From Gymnopus androsaceus JB14 (lineage: Eukaryota > Basidiomycota > Agaricomycetes > Agaricales > Omphalotaceae), in NCBI GenBank assembly GCA_009733575.1, contig ML769431.1, forward strand, positions 124,001-188,000: a DNA stretch of 64,000 bases. Reading direction: 5' to 3'. The position numbers were made by a program, and so were the translations under genes. The notes under the pieces are model-generated. The model did not search any database, was not told where the DNA came from, and was given only the letters and a program-made list of their open reading frames with translations. Each line of letters begins with the position of its first letter. Positions within the stretch are counted from its first letter, which is position 1. This document shows, piece after piece, positions 13,719 to 24,713 of the stretch.

Positions 13719-15045
13719 ATGCATTCTCAAGCCTTCTTCTCTCTCCTCATTGCCGTTATGACCTTGTGTGTCGCCCCAAGCATCGCCGCACCTGCTCCTT
13801 CTGTATGTTCTTCCCAACGTCCAATGACTTTGAAGCTCAGTGATTACTTATAGATGGGTCGTGACATTGCTTTAGCAGAGCGCGGAGGGGTAAGGCAATC
13901 CATCATTCCTTTGTTGATTTCTTATTCATTGCTATCGTTCGCTTTTTTCCAGCTCTACGTCCGGGCCCTCACTGTCACCGCACTCTGTGGATACAAAATC
14001 CGACCATCGCAGCTCCGCTGTCCGACGAGCGCAGCACACACCCCAATTTCCATCAAGAAATTAACCGTATGCATCTTTCATGCCTTGATTGTACGCTTGG
14101 ATAATTATTGTCATGTTAGCGTCGCGGCAGTGGTTCCGAAGCCGACAAAAGTAAATCTCCGAGTTCTGGTTTCGAGACTAACTCATCGGAACAATCATCG
14201 GAATCGGGATCGGATGATTCGAAGAAATCCAAGAATTCGAAGGACTCCAAGAATTCGAAGGACTCCAAGAATTCGAAGGAGTCCCAGAAATCCGATCCGA
14301 AGTCACAATCATCTGGTTCGCAATTCCAACCCGGCTCGCACAAGTCTACTACCGAGTCTAGCGGCGAGGATGACGAGATTGAGTGTGGTCAGTGACCTAT
14401 TTTTCTGCTCATCGTCAAGTAGAGAATTTATTGACTTCGCCTCTATAGAACACGCTGTCGAGCTGCAACTGCTCTCAGATGTGGGCGAAAAGAGTGGTTT
14501 CTGCAAAGCTATGGAGGAGTTTTCCAAGATTTCCGGAAAGCCAGTAGGGGGACATATTGAACCGATAGCCCGTGTGATCAACAGCGATATAAATTTGTAC
14601 AACATCGGCGCTCAGGTCAATGCTGCTGTACGTCTTTGCAGGTTCCTGTTATTGCGATATCTACTCATTATACGACAGAAAAACGGATTGACTGCTGGCT
14701 TCAGATCCAACCCCAACAAATTTGCAAAGGCTGATATCAACAATGCTCCGAAAATCAAACTGGTTCACGAGTACCTCTCGAAGCCTTTCGTGGCGCACAA
14801 CGCAGATAACGTCGCCAAGAACGTGGATACTGCAATGGCGAAGGCTTTTGACGAGGCAGAGAAGGAGGCCATGGCCAAAGATGCCGCTAAGACGAAAACA
14901 GCAGCGGTTTGTCATCATCCTTTTTTTCAATGCGATGTCGACTGATTTGTACCTCTTCTAGGCCGCCTGGACTAAGAAGCCCTTGCTGACGGAGTTTTTC
15001 GCGGAATACAAGCAATATATTGCCACAGCAGCTGCGAAGGCATAA
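13719..15045 (+). CDS. secreted Ser/Lys/Asp-repeat protein, unknown function
   Basis: Starts at ATG 13719 with a clear signal peptide: MHSQAFFSLLIAV followed by a small-residue cleavage region APSIAAPAPS. The coding sequence has five or six short introns (about 13803-13853, 13891-13952, 14068-14118, 14390-14448, 14626-14679, 14907-14961). After splicing, the middle carries a very polar segment rich in Ser, Lys, Asp and Glu. It includes three copies of KNSKDS/KNSKES from an 18-bp DNA repeat (14231-14284). The C-terminal half (14450-15040) is a more ordered, alanine- and lysine-rich region with two cysteines (EIEC, SGFCKA) and no family I recognise. The stop is the TAA at 15043-15045. It is likely an extracellular or wall-associated protein; an effector-like role would be speculation. 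Confidence 0.6.
14231..14284 (+). repeat. 18-bp tandem repeat, three copies
   Basis: The unit AAGAATTCGAAGGACTCC occurs at 14231-14248 and 14249-14266, and with one change (GAGTCC) at 14267-14284. In the spliced reading frame it encodes KNSKDS, so the repeat keeps the frame and could expand or contract without breaking the protein. Confidence 0.9.
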
Positions 15046-15400
15046 TTTTCTTGTATAGTAAAGTAGCTCATACAAATGACGATGGTGGATACGACACTAA
15101 GTATGCTCCAATATGATCTTAAGTCAGTTTGCAAGGGGACAGCTTTGAGTCTTATAGCCTACACGCGCAACTATGTAGTATGATGTAGCTGAGCAGACGC
15201 TCTATATATTACATATAAGTGATCATCGATTTCTTGCAATACAAGTCCCATGAATGATCATTGATAAGACTAACAGTCGCTGAACAAGCGCAAAAGACGC
15301 ATACATAGCCGAATTTTTTGACCGCGCCTTATCTCAAATGATGACCGCTGTACCGTCATATGTCCGGTGAATCGTGCTGGTGGGGATCAGGATTAGCACA

Positions 15401-16985
15401 TCATAGGCGAAGTTTAAGTCCCTTGCTTTGAAGCTTCCGTAAGGTGCTCAATTCATCTTCAGAGAAAGACGTCTCGGTGGGGTACAACACATCGCAAGAT
15501 TTCAGTGTTTGGTTCTCGAGGAAAGTCGTCAAGGCTGCGTTTGTAAAGGAGGGTATCGCCTTCAATTCTGACTCTAGGGCTTGCGCATCATTTGACTCGC
15601 CAAGAGATCCCATATTAGCGTTTCTAGCTGCGATGATTCGAATGTTTTGTAGCCGACCGGGCCACAAGGGTGCAGGGCTACTGGGAGAGAGGATCACGCT
15701 GAAAAAATGGGAGTCTTGTAGAGGGAATTTCGGTCACGGACATGTCAACTGAAAGGTGATTAAATTCGGAGTCTGTGCAATCCGTCAGCACATTAGGCAT
15801 GATTGTTCCTTCCAGGACAAGTTTTTCTAGCGTTTGCAACGGCATCCAGTGAGTTAATGGCCACTGTGAAACTACCAGCTTCGACCAAGGGGAGGTGAGC
15901 GTGAGTGACCGCAGAGTAGGACACTGGATGCAGTCAAACAGAGATGATATTTTCGGGAAAGCATTGTGCTTTCTCTGGTCAACATTGTGTTCCCTGGAAA
16001 AATTATCAATCGCATCTCGTCTAGGTCGTTGAGATGTATCAAAAACGGTTGGAAAGTAGACCCGTCATCTCCAACCGATACTGAGAAGATGACAGATTGT
16101 ATCTGCGGAGTTTCGTTCAAAATAGCCAACACTTTGGATGGGGGTAAAGGATCTCGGATATTAATGTTGGTTAGATTTCTCCAATTACAAGACAATGACT
16201 CATAATTTTTTTATCCCTAACGACGAAGTTTTTGATCTGAAGCTTTTTCAAGGACGGCGTTCGACGAAGAAGAAAGTCAAACTTTGTGCTTTCCATACTG
16301 TAGAAAATTTCTTCGCGCGCATGTTGAATCCGCAATGAAGTGGGTTTTGGAAATAGGGATGGTGACAGTTGTTCGAAGATGGTGAAACCTAGGGCGGGGA
16401 TAGATGAGGAAAGATCCTCAAATCTATGACTAAATTGCATCAAACAGTGAAGCATTGACTCCATCTTTCTGCAAAGGCTAATATGTCTGCTCCTTGGTAT
16501 CGAAGGATTCCACTGTCAAAGGAAATAGATAGCTGAGGGGAGTGAGCCAGAGCGTTCCAACCACAGAGTAGTGCCTGCTACGCGTCGAGAGCAAGCATCA
16601 CGATTCAATCGTACAGGCAAGTGGTCATGTAAAGAGCTCCAAAACAGAGGGGTGTTGAGTGCAACATTTCTTCAGTACCGACAAACCGTGGTGAGATTGA
16701 GCGGTGCTATACCCAAATCTCGGACGGCATATGTTGCTGGAAGATACTGCACGAATATTTCGGCAAGTGTTTCTGGAGGTAGCTGGCGAATTGGAGAAAT
16801 CAGTACCCTGTGAGCCTCGATGTAGTTTGCGATTTCCTGCTTTTCGGCCAAGAGACCGTTCAGAGGAGTCTGAACACGAGCAATTTCTGTTTCCAGGCTG
16901 GAAAGTTCGTGTTGGGGATGAGCGAGTAATGCCTTGAGCCTCTCCAGTTCGGATGTAGTGGGACACGTTTCGTTTCAATCACAGA
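15401..16985 (-). pseudogene. F-box/LRR-type protein, broken
   Basis: The N-terminal segment (about 16950-16560) reads as the usual Agaricomycete F-box start: a coiled coil (LETEIARVQTPLNGLLAEK), then RQLPPETLAEIFVQYLP, then a segment ending in NVALNTPLFWSSLH. Downstream segments are leucine-rich (RRTPSLKKLQIKNF at about 16230, LPPSKVLAILNETP at about 16140, TLEKLVLEG at about 15825). F-box proteins recruit substrates to SCF ubiquitin ligases. A TGA at 16672-16674 replaces what is normally a Trp (TVCRY-stop-RNVAL). The frame also changes near 16464 and near the A-run at about 16209. No clear ATG lies in frame with the coiled coil. The simplest reading is a decayed member of a large family, but sequence error is possible for the indels. 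It is convergent with the secreted-protein gene. Confidence 0.6.
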
Positions 16986-17112
16986 GGCAAAGGTCCAAGG
17001 TGCCATGATGGATGCAAGAAACAAAATTTCGACAATCCCGATAACTCCGAGAGTCACGTGCTCCAATAATGCCTCGTCACTCAAACTAAGCTCTTTTGAA
17101 ACGCGTCTTGAA

Positions 17113-20100
17113 ATGCACTTGCGTGCATCAGCTCTTCTCCTAACTCTCTGGGCAGCCTGCTCCTCTGCTCTTCATGAATCGGATGTCGGTGTCGTAGACT
17201 GGTACAAGAGTCGAATCGGTGTACCAAATACAGAAACGAAATACACTTCACCAAATTTTCATCAAAGTACAGAGGAAATCAGCGTAATAATAACAGCGAC
17301 GAGCAGCAATGTACTTGCCGCAGTGGACCCATCCAATGGCTCGATAGTCTGGAGGCACGTATATGATACTCAAGACAATATTGTGACACTGCAGAAGCAA
17401 CAATCGGGTGCGGTGGTCGAATGTCTTTTTATTGAATTTAATACGCTAATAAATACCCGTAATTAGTTGTTGCAAGTCTATCAGGTCCAGGAGGAGCTAT
17501 CCTGCGGTCGTTTGATGTGCTTACCGGGGAATTATTGCTGGAAAAACAGTTGCATGAGCGAGAAACAGGTCTTCTCGTCCAACCAAGTAGTCTTGGGACT
17601 TTTGTGGCCTTTGGAAACAGTACACAAGACATCTACACATTAACAAATGCACGTGTGGTAACTTTTATTAGGGATGGTGAAATTTCTTGGACCTGGGTGT
17701 TTGAAGATGAAAGGTACTCGGTCGACTTTCCTTGATTTGTCACTTCTAATCACCTCTTTTCCATAGCTCTCCAATCTTGTTTTCAACGCTCTATGCTACA
17801 GATGAAGCCATATATGTTGTTGGTCTTTCATCTTCTTTTGCTTCCTACACAGTACACGTTGCTGTGCTCTCTCCTACTACCGGCCAGCTGCTTGCTTCTT
17901 CATCGATTCCTTCCAGTATCTCCAATGGCATCAACGACTTTTTTGTGCTATCAGACACTATCGTATGGCTTGAGACTGGCATACTCAAATCTTTTGTACT
18001 ATCGCCTTCTTTGAAAGGGAAACCGTCGGTGCTGAAGAGTCCTTCATATGAGACGATAGTGGATATTGGTCTCGGTTCACACAAAATGTTTATCGCCATC
18101 AGATTGGACGGTACTGGCCAGCTTGTTACCTGCGAAGACGACCACTTGGCAATCAAAAAGGATTTTAAAAAACCGTCCAGCGCAAAAGCGCTCTATGCCG
18201 GCGGATTCGACAAGGATGGACATCCTTATGCGTCACAGTTATATTGGTCGCAGGGTCTGGAAGTATGTGCTTTTCTTGCGCTTTTTTGTTATCTCTCATT
18301 TCATCCTTCCGTAGCGTACGGCTGTGGAAATCATCTCCCCTCACTTGGCAGAAGGAAAGGCCTCGATACCAAGTACTCTTTCGCTTTCGACAAGAATGCT
18401 CACGGAACGATCTCTCATGTGGGTCTATGCTTTATCGTCGAGACGTCTCGACCCTCTTAACAAACATCTCTCTTCATAGTTCGCAATGGACGCTACCAAC
18501 CCCTCATCTACCCTCATTCTTGGACGTCTTTTCTTAACCACTCGACAGGCGCCATTCAAATCTGGCAGCAAGGAAAGTCCATCTGGACGCGCGAAGAAGG
18601 ACTTGCCGAAATAAACGCCGTAAAATTCGTTGAGCTTCCTGAACGTGTATCGGTGCTCACGTGGAGAAGGGCGAACAGAGGAAGGATTTGTGGGGCGTCT
18701 CATAAGGCAGATCAAAGACGCCAAGGATCTCCCGGATTATATCATACGTTTCGCAAAGCGCTTCGCCACTGGCTCGTACGAATCTGCTACGTCCTCAGCA
18801 ACAGTTCCTCCTCCGTCGACATCTGCGCCACAACTCCCATTTAGGGACGCCTTTGGATTCAGACAGGTTTTAGTTGTTAGCACGACGTATGGAAAAGTCT
18901 ATGGTATCGATACGAGCAACGGACATATGTTATGGAGCAGAGTTCTTGGCTTAGGGAGGAAGGCTATGGAAGAGGGGGCGAGAACCCATCCGAGTGAGGG
19001 CAGGATGTTTGTGATAAAAACGGTCGCAGATGATGATACTTTGGAAACGGGTCCGGAGGTTGTTCTCTTTGCGGACAACTTTAGTCATGAGGTACGTTGG
19101 TTGAACTAGCGTTTCAATATGCCATCTGACTCTTTGGTTTTTTCTAGTCAGACTCTACGGACGTATTGCTGTTTCATTTTAACGCTCTGACTGGCCAAGA
19201 TATACTCGCTTCGGAAACGGAAGTATCCGACAAGCCACTTGCAGGGACCATCGTTTCTTTGGAGCCTATAGTGGATGCATATTTGCTCCAGCGTGACGGG
19301 AAGAAGATTATTGCCATAGTGGACTCGGAGCTACAGGTTCTTTGGTTCTTTATCCGTTGTTCTACTTTGGCTCACCTAGGCTTCTATAGACCCTCTTGTA
19401 CCCTAATATCCCCACCTCCGAAGAGCTCTTCGCCAACGCCACTGCATCATCCCTCTCTGTTCCCCTTCACCTATTTTCATCCCACGGACAACGCGTCCTC
19501 GTCGGACATCAATTCACTTCCACACCCAGCGCCGAGGAAGGTGCAGCTAAGCATAACGCTTTCCCTACCTGGACGTTATCGCTCCCAGAAGGACACGACG
19601 TTCAATCAATCATCAAGCCCATCCAGGACCCAATTGCCTCAATGGGGAAGGTTTTGGGCAACCGAACTACGTTGTACAAATACTTGAACCCCAACGTTGT
19701 TTTGGTTCTTACTGCGCCACCTGCTATCACTAGCAACCCTCCGCACTGTGGAGTATACTTGGTTGACAGCGTGAAAGGGAGCGTGGTTTATCAGGCGACA
19801 TTACCTACCGATGGAGGATCGTGTAACGTCAAGGCCGCTTTCACTGAGAACTGGCTTGTCTATCATTACTATGATGGCGAGTATCAAGGGTCGGGACAAG
19901 CTAAGGGATACAGGATGGTATCTGTAGAGCTGTACGAGGGCAAACAAGTCGACGATAAGACTCGGAGGTATGCTCGCTCTTGATGCCTTCTGTCATTGAT
20001 GATCGAGAAGCTAATTTTTCTATATAGCTCGGAGCTGAGTTCATACTCGGATAAAATGATGGACATAACGGCTTATGAACAATCTTTCGTCTACCCTCAT

Positions 20101-20687
20101 GCCGTCTCTGCTATCACTCTCACCTCGACCAAGTTTGGAATTACAAGCAAAGATGTCATAGGTATGACTTTTTATAGGGAATCGACTTGCTATTTTGGCT
20201 GACGAGCTTGCTTTATAGTTGCTAATACCAATGGCAAGATCCAAGCTATCTCTAGAAGGCTGTTAAACCCGCGTCGTCCAGTCGGCCGTAAACCTTCGAC
20301 TGAAGAACAAGAGGAATTCCTCATACAGTACGACCCCTTACTGGCTGACGACCCTCGAAAAGTGCTTTCACACAATTACGACGTACGTTGGGATCTTTTC
20401 TACCTCGTCCTATCTTTTGCTGAATTTTTTTTCAATTATACGTATAGGTGGCACATACGCGTTTGATAGTCACATCGCCTGCGCTCCTGGAATCGACTTC
20501 ACTAGTGTTCGCGTGTGGGATCGATTTTTTCCTCACTAGAGTAGCGCCTTCGAATACGTTCGATGTTCTCAGTGAGAACTTCAACAAGGTTCAGCTGGTG
20601 TTCACTGTTATGGGGCTGGCTGCCGCTATTTTCATTACCAGACCAATGGTGATGAGGAAGAAGCTACGGGAAAAGTGGTATCAGTGA
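17113..20687 (+). CDS. EMC1: ER membrane protein complex subunit 1
   Basis: EMC1 is the largest lumenal subunit of the ER membrane complex, an insertase for tail-anchored and multipass membrane proteins. The ATG at 17113 gives a signal peptide (MHLRASALLLTLWAA). A PQQ-like beta-propeller follows (AAVDPSNGSIVWRHVYD at about 17315, YGKVYGIDTSNGHMLWSR at about 18890, HPYASQLYWSQG at about 18220). The conserved C-terminal domain follows (SNSEL-like linker, PSTEEQEEFLIQYDP at about 20300). It ends in a transmembrane helix (VFTVMGLAAAIFITRP) and the short basic tail RKKLREKWYQ, as in other fungi. About ten introns are present. Two frame problems are visible in otherwise full-length sequence: near 18542 one base seems missing before the GAIQIWQQGKSIW segment, and near 18661 one seems extra before EEGFVGRLIRQ. 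Because EMC1 is normally single-copy and conserved, I suspect assembly errors. Confidence 0.85.
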
Positions 20688-21654
20688 GCAATATTTTCAA
20701 ACGTAGGAATTCTTTGCAGCCTGTTGTAGAATTATTCATTACAATTCCGGAATCATAATACTAACTTACTTTCATCGGACTGCCTGGAAGCTTCTGACCC
20801 TTCAAAAGTGCTTGGCTTCTCACTTGTTTTCACGATGATCGCAGCAGATGTTACATTTACCTTTTCCGGGTTTTTGGCCTTTCACTCCTATTACGAGGCT
20901 GCGTGGAAGCACGGACGTTAACTTTCTGAGGCCCTTATTGAGGCCTTTATTGATAGGACGGCGGAAATATTATTTTCGTCTTTGCTTTGTCTCGTTGCTC
21001 GCTTCACAGAAAAGTCTGGTACGTTGGACTCGTTGGAGTGGGATTATTCGTAGGTGAGTGCATGGGTACCCGAAACTGCTTTTACATCTGGACTAACCCT
21101 GTGTCTTATCTGGATTCTGTTATCGGTCTGTTATCGCTTTTGACGTTTTGCTTCCAGGTGAAACCTGCACAAAGAATATCGAATATTGAATGTTTCCACC
21201 GGTGTCCGAAATCATCGATGCCGTGTAGTGGCAGTATGTGCTGGGTATGTCGGGGTAGTATCAAATATTTTCAAAGGGTTCAGCCGGACATATCACAGCA
21301 TAGCGAACTTCGGGTTCCTTAAGATGAGCAGGTCAAGGCTGAAGAGATCTCATCCGGAGAACGCTCCTGAAATTAAAAACATTAGAAGGACCTTCCTCAG
21401 CTGGGATTCTTCAGCTCGTCTATCTTCATTTTCCGTGCGATTTTCTCTGGTTTTTGCAGGTGAAAAAAAAAGTTTATCAACGTTCGAGGTCGTTTCCGGA
21501 GATAACCACCCGCAAGTTCTCGTAGCCGAGATTGGCGATCTCATTTTCATCATTCATTTATAAGGCAGAGCGTGCTTTTTTTCTTTCAGGTTCCCCCTCA
21601 TTCTTGTTCATAGTACTCTACATATTGGGCGTCCCTCCTCTATCAGTATCAACC
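20688..21654. other. intergenic region
   Basis: About 970 bases between EMC1 and the small secreted protein. Only short unconvincing frames occur and no repeat or RNA was recognised. The last 100 bases before 21655 include a pyrimidine-rich leader that probably belongs to the downstream transcript. Confidence 0.35.
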
Positions 21655-21888
21655 ATGAAATTCTCTTCCATCTTTGCCGTTGTTTTTGCTGCTGCTGCCG
21701 CTGTTTCTGCCACACCTACGCCTACTACCAATGCTAAGCGTATGGCTGTAGGCCTTCCCCCTCTGCCTCCTGCTCGTCGCTCTCCAGCAGGTATGTTTCT
21801 TCACATAACTACCTGAAAACCCCATCTAATATCTGTGTTTCTTCTAGAAGCCAGGACCTTGCCTTCCGCATCTCCAGTACCGAAATAG
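21655..21888 (+). CDS. small secreted protein with dibasic sites
   Basis: The ATG at 21655 opens a signal peptide (MKFSSIFAVVFAAAAAVSA), followed by a short proline-rich body containing AKR and ARR basic sites (TTNAKRMAVGLPPLPPARRS). A GT-AG intron at about 21791-21847 joins in phase to a second exon ending SASPVPK, with a TAG stop at 21886-21888. The whole precursor is about 58 residues. The basic sites would suit Kex2-type processing in the secretory pathway. I recall similar short GLPPLPP-containing precursors in other mushrooms but assign no function. Confidence 0.55.
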
Positions 21889-23051
21889 TCCTCCAGCGAT
21901 TCTAACCAGAGAAAGATAGGTATTGTATTATGTTTATCCAGTAACCTAGCACCTTTCTGACGTTTTGTGTTTTCAGTTGATGCTTTGTTAATGGAATTAC
22001 AAAGAGCCAGGTGGTCTGCACGCAATGCCCATCCTTCGTGATTCCGCTCCCAACGCTTCCACTCGGTTCCGTCCTCCGTCCTCCTATCCCCTATATACTT
22101 ACACTATTGTGACCTCCTTTTGCCACTGACTTCATAGACCCTTCCTACATACTTACATACCTACGGATTCTCTTTAGATTCACTTAGATTTGCAAGGAGA
22201 CGGACTGTTATTTCATACGGTTCAAGTCTTACTGATAGACACAGACACTTATTTAATCATTGGCTACGAAAATATGATTTTTTGACGTTGTGACTTTTGC
22301 TTTTATTTAATCTGACCGTTTTACTCTGCGTGTGTGTGTGTGCTAGTATTGCATACAGTACAAGCTATGGCTGTAAATCTACCCGACCTCTTGACACAAT
22401 AAGTTCTTATCTACGGCTCTAGTGGCGTCATAATACGCGCTTCACGTGGTTATGCGAAATTCTCAACGAACCATCCACGTTTCAGAAACTGCCTCATAAG
22501 AATCGCCTCATATGTATCGCCTCATATGAGCTACATATGAGGATATATCATTTCTGACACCCTGGATGATTTTCCCCGACTCTCGAACGGAGTGAGAGGA
22601 GGCCTTGTACCCGACGATCGACCAAAAAAACGTGACTTTCTTGCCAGATCTTTACCCGATTTACCAGGCCCTTAACCGGCATAGGTCAATCTGCTGAAGA
22701 AACAGTTTCTTCCCTCTATTAACATTGCGATTGCTTATTTTGTTCCGGTATTTTTTCAATGCTTGGTTAGGGCGTTCGGTCGATGTTGTTATTTAACGAC
22801 TTTATTTATATGGTTGCCGGAACTTTGGCGTTGTTTTAGAAGTCTTACGGGCTCTTAGTATTTACGATGTTCTCTGTGATTTGTTGTGAGTTCTGGCATT
22901 GCGGTATTTACGTGAAGGAGTCGGGATTGTCTCGCGAAGCGTGACGTTACTGATTTTATAGCTCGCCTGCCGGATCTAGTGGATCGGCCGTTGAACGTGC
23001 CACTTAACTTAAGTATGACTCGTCACCTCAAACCTCGCTCTAGACATTGAT
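21889..23051. other. intergenic region
   Basis: About 1.1 kb without coding signs. It holds a short (TG)n run at about 22330-22342 and a small palindromic region near 22504-22542, where CCTCATATG occurs twice in direct and once in inverted orientation. Confidence 0.4.
22520..22542. repeat. 9-bp inverted repeat
   Basis: CCTCATATG (22520-22528) and its reverse complement CATATGAGG (22534-22542) are separated by five bases. A further direct copy of CGCCTCATATG starts at 22504. It could form a small hairpin or be a protein-binding site; no function is implied. Confidence 0.5.
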
Positions 23052-24316
23052 ATGCCCATTGATTCTGTCGCAGAAAATGTCTTTGGTACATTGGGTATTT
23101 ATCTTAAAAATTCTCCTGATTAAATCTCATGGTGAGGATTGTTCCATAGGTACTATATGCTGGACGGTGCAGCTCGTCCCTCAGCTGTGGAAGAGTTACC
23201 GTGCAAAGGACACGGACGGTCTGTCGGAGTGGATGATGTGGGTCAGTGCACCAGATCCTTCAAACGCTAATTAACATCGTCACTACTAGGCTTGTGTGGG
23301 GAATAGCAGGTCCCTTTTTAGGGACGTACTGCATTGTACAAAATCTGAATATTCCTCTCATTGTGCAGCCGCAAATTTTTTCCGTCCTTGCACTAGCCTC
23401 GTGGGCTCAGGTCAGTCAAACTTTCGAGTTACAATAGGAGTCCGCTGAAGCCTGAGCGCTCCCTGACAGTGTCAGTACTATAGTAGACGCCGCACCCTGC
23501 TCATAACACTGATCATGTATTTTTCTGTGTGCGTGTTTATGGGGGCCTTTGAACTGGGGATGGTTTATGCATTGAGGCCCTCCTATAACCGTGGTGAATC
23601 GAGTGGTGAAGCAGGAGTGGAATTTTTTGGCATCCTGAGCGCGGTCACCATTGCATTAGGTTTGCTTCCGCAATATTTTGAGATCTATAAGCAGAAGGAA
23701 GTCGTTGGAATTTCTGTCCTATTTATGACCGTTGATCTGATGGGAGGTGAGTTTCTTTGCTTTTACTTTCTGCATCAATCCTAATCGCACACAGGTGTCT
23801 TCAGCGATCTCTCATTGGTGTTCAAGTCGGGAAATTTCCAGGTGATACCTGCTGTGACTTACACTTTGGTCGTAGTAAGCGTGTCTTCTACTCATTGTCG
23901 CGCCTTTGAAAGACTTACCTGAGGCTTAGGTCATGGATGCTGTTGTAGTAATCACTGCATGGATCCTTAATCCTCGTGCAAGACGGCGACGGCAGCAGAC
24001 TGCTGAATTAGAATATGGTTCTCAAGAGCCGACAATCAACTTAAATATTGACAATCCCAGTTCCGAAACCATGACCAGAACTGATGCTGAGGCTACATTA
24101 CCCCTCCAGACGGTCAACGCAACTCCGCGATTATCAGTGGACCAGGGTCCAACGTCAACTCTGAAAGATCTAGCTAAAGATGATGTGGTATCCTTGTATG
24201 TGCTCAATTCCAGACTCCTCTTACTCTACTTACCTGAGATCAATGAAGACGCGCCGAATGAGCCAATTTCGGAAAATATCACTTGCCTTCCCAATTCTTT
24301 CATCAAATGTTGCTAA
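23052..24316 (+). CDS. PQ-loop repeat membrane protein
   Basis: A seven-helix PQ-loop (SWEET/cystinosin-type) membrane protein; fungal relatives export cationic amino acids or related solutes from the vacuole. The start at 23052 gives MPIDSVAENVFGTLG. A short intron leads to the first PQ motif (CWTVQLVPQLWKSYRAK, at about 23160-23210). Further helices follow (LVWGIAGPFLGTYCIVQNL, TLLITLIMYFSVCVFMGAF). The second PQ motif is LGLLPQYFEIYKQKEVVG (at about 23660-23710). The last helix is VVVITAWILN, followed by a basic tail RARRRRQQ and a polar C terminus. All intron joins checked (about 23094-23151, 23234-23289, 23410-23470, 23745-23795, 23877-23930) are in phase. The very C terminus after DDVVSL (24190) may contain one more intron, so the stop at 24316 is tentative. 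Confidence 0.8.
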
Positions 24317-24669
24317 TCGTGTTTTAACAATGGATAATCCTACTTATTTATCGTTAGCGAGATGCCAAGATCGAAATTTGAACATGACGGAGAAAGCGAT
24401 GAAAAGAAACAACGAAGATTGGACTGATACAAAACCTCGGCATTTGTACTACGCGAAGAAAGGCCGTTGAATTCTATCATTTGTATTCACTTCGTTGAAG
24501 CTGTACTGAAAACATTGGCTTTATACCGGCATTACTGTCTGAGCAGGCGTCAAGGGACCTTTGCAAGTTGAGTAGAAACCCCTTGGCGAAGTCTCTCAAG
24601 GACGTTGCAGATCGTTCAACAAAATCTCAGCCTGGAATATCTTGGCTGATCGAAAGGCTCAAATCCACC

Positions 24670-24676
24670 TATAAAA
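24670..24676 (+). promoter_or_regulatory. TATA box of the esterase gene
   Basis: TATAAAA at 24670-24676 lies 38 bases before the ATG at 24714 and 14 bases before an earlier in-frame ATG at 24690. The distance makes 24714 the more likely translation start. Confidence 0.4.
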
Positions 24677-24713
24677 GTAGTGCTCAGCAATGAGACACAG
24701 TGCACAGAACGGC

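Noticed and set aside
14116..14343. Minus-strand frame rich in Glu/Phe/Leu (FEFLESFEFLES)
   Set aside because: Produced by reading the KNSKDS tandem repeat in reverse; the plus frame continues into well-formed exons with a signal peptide.
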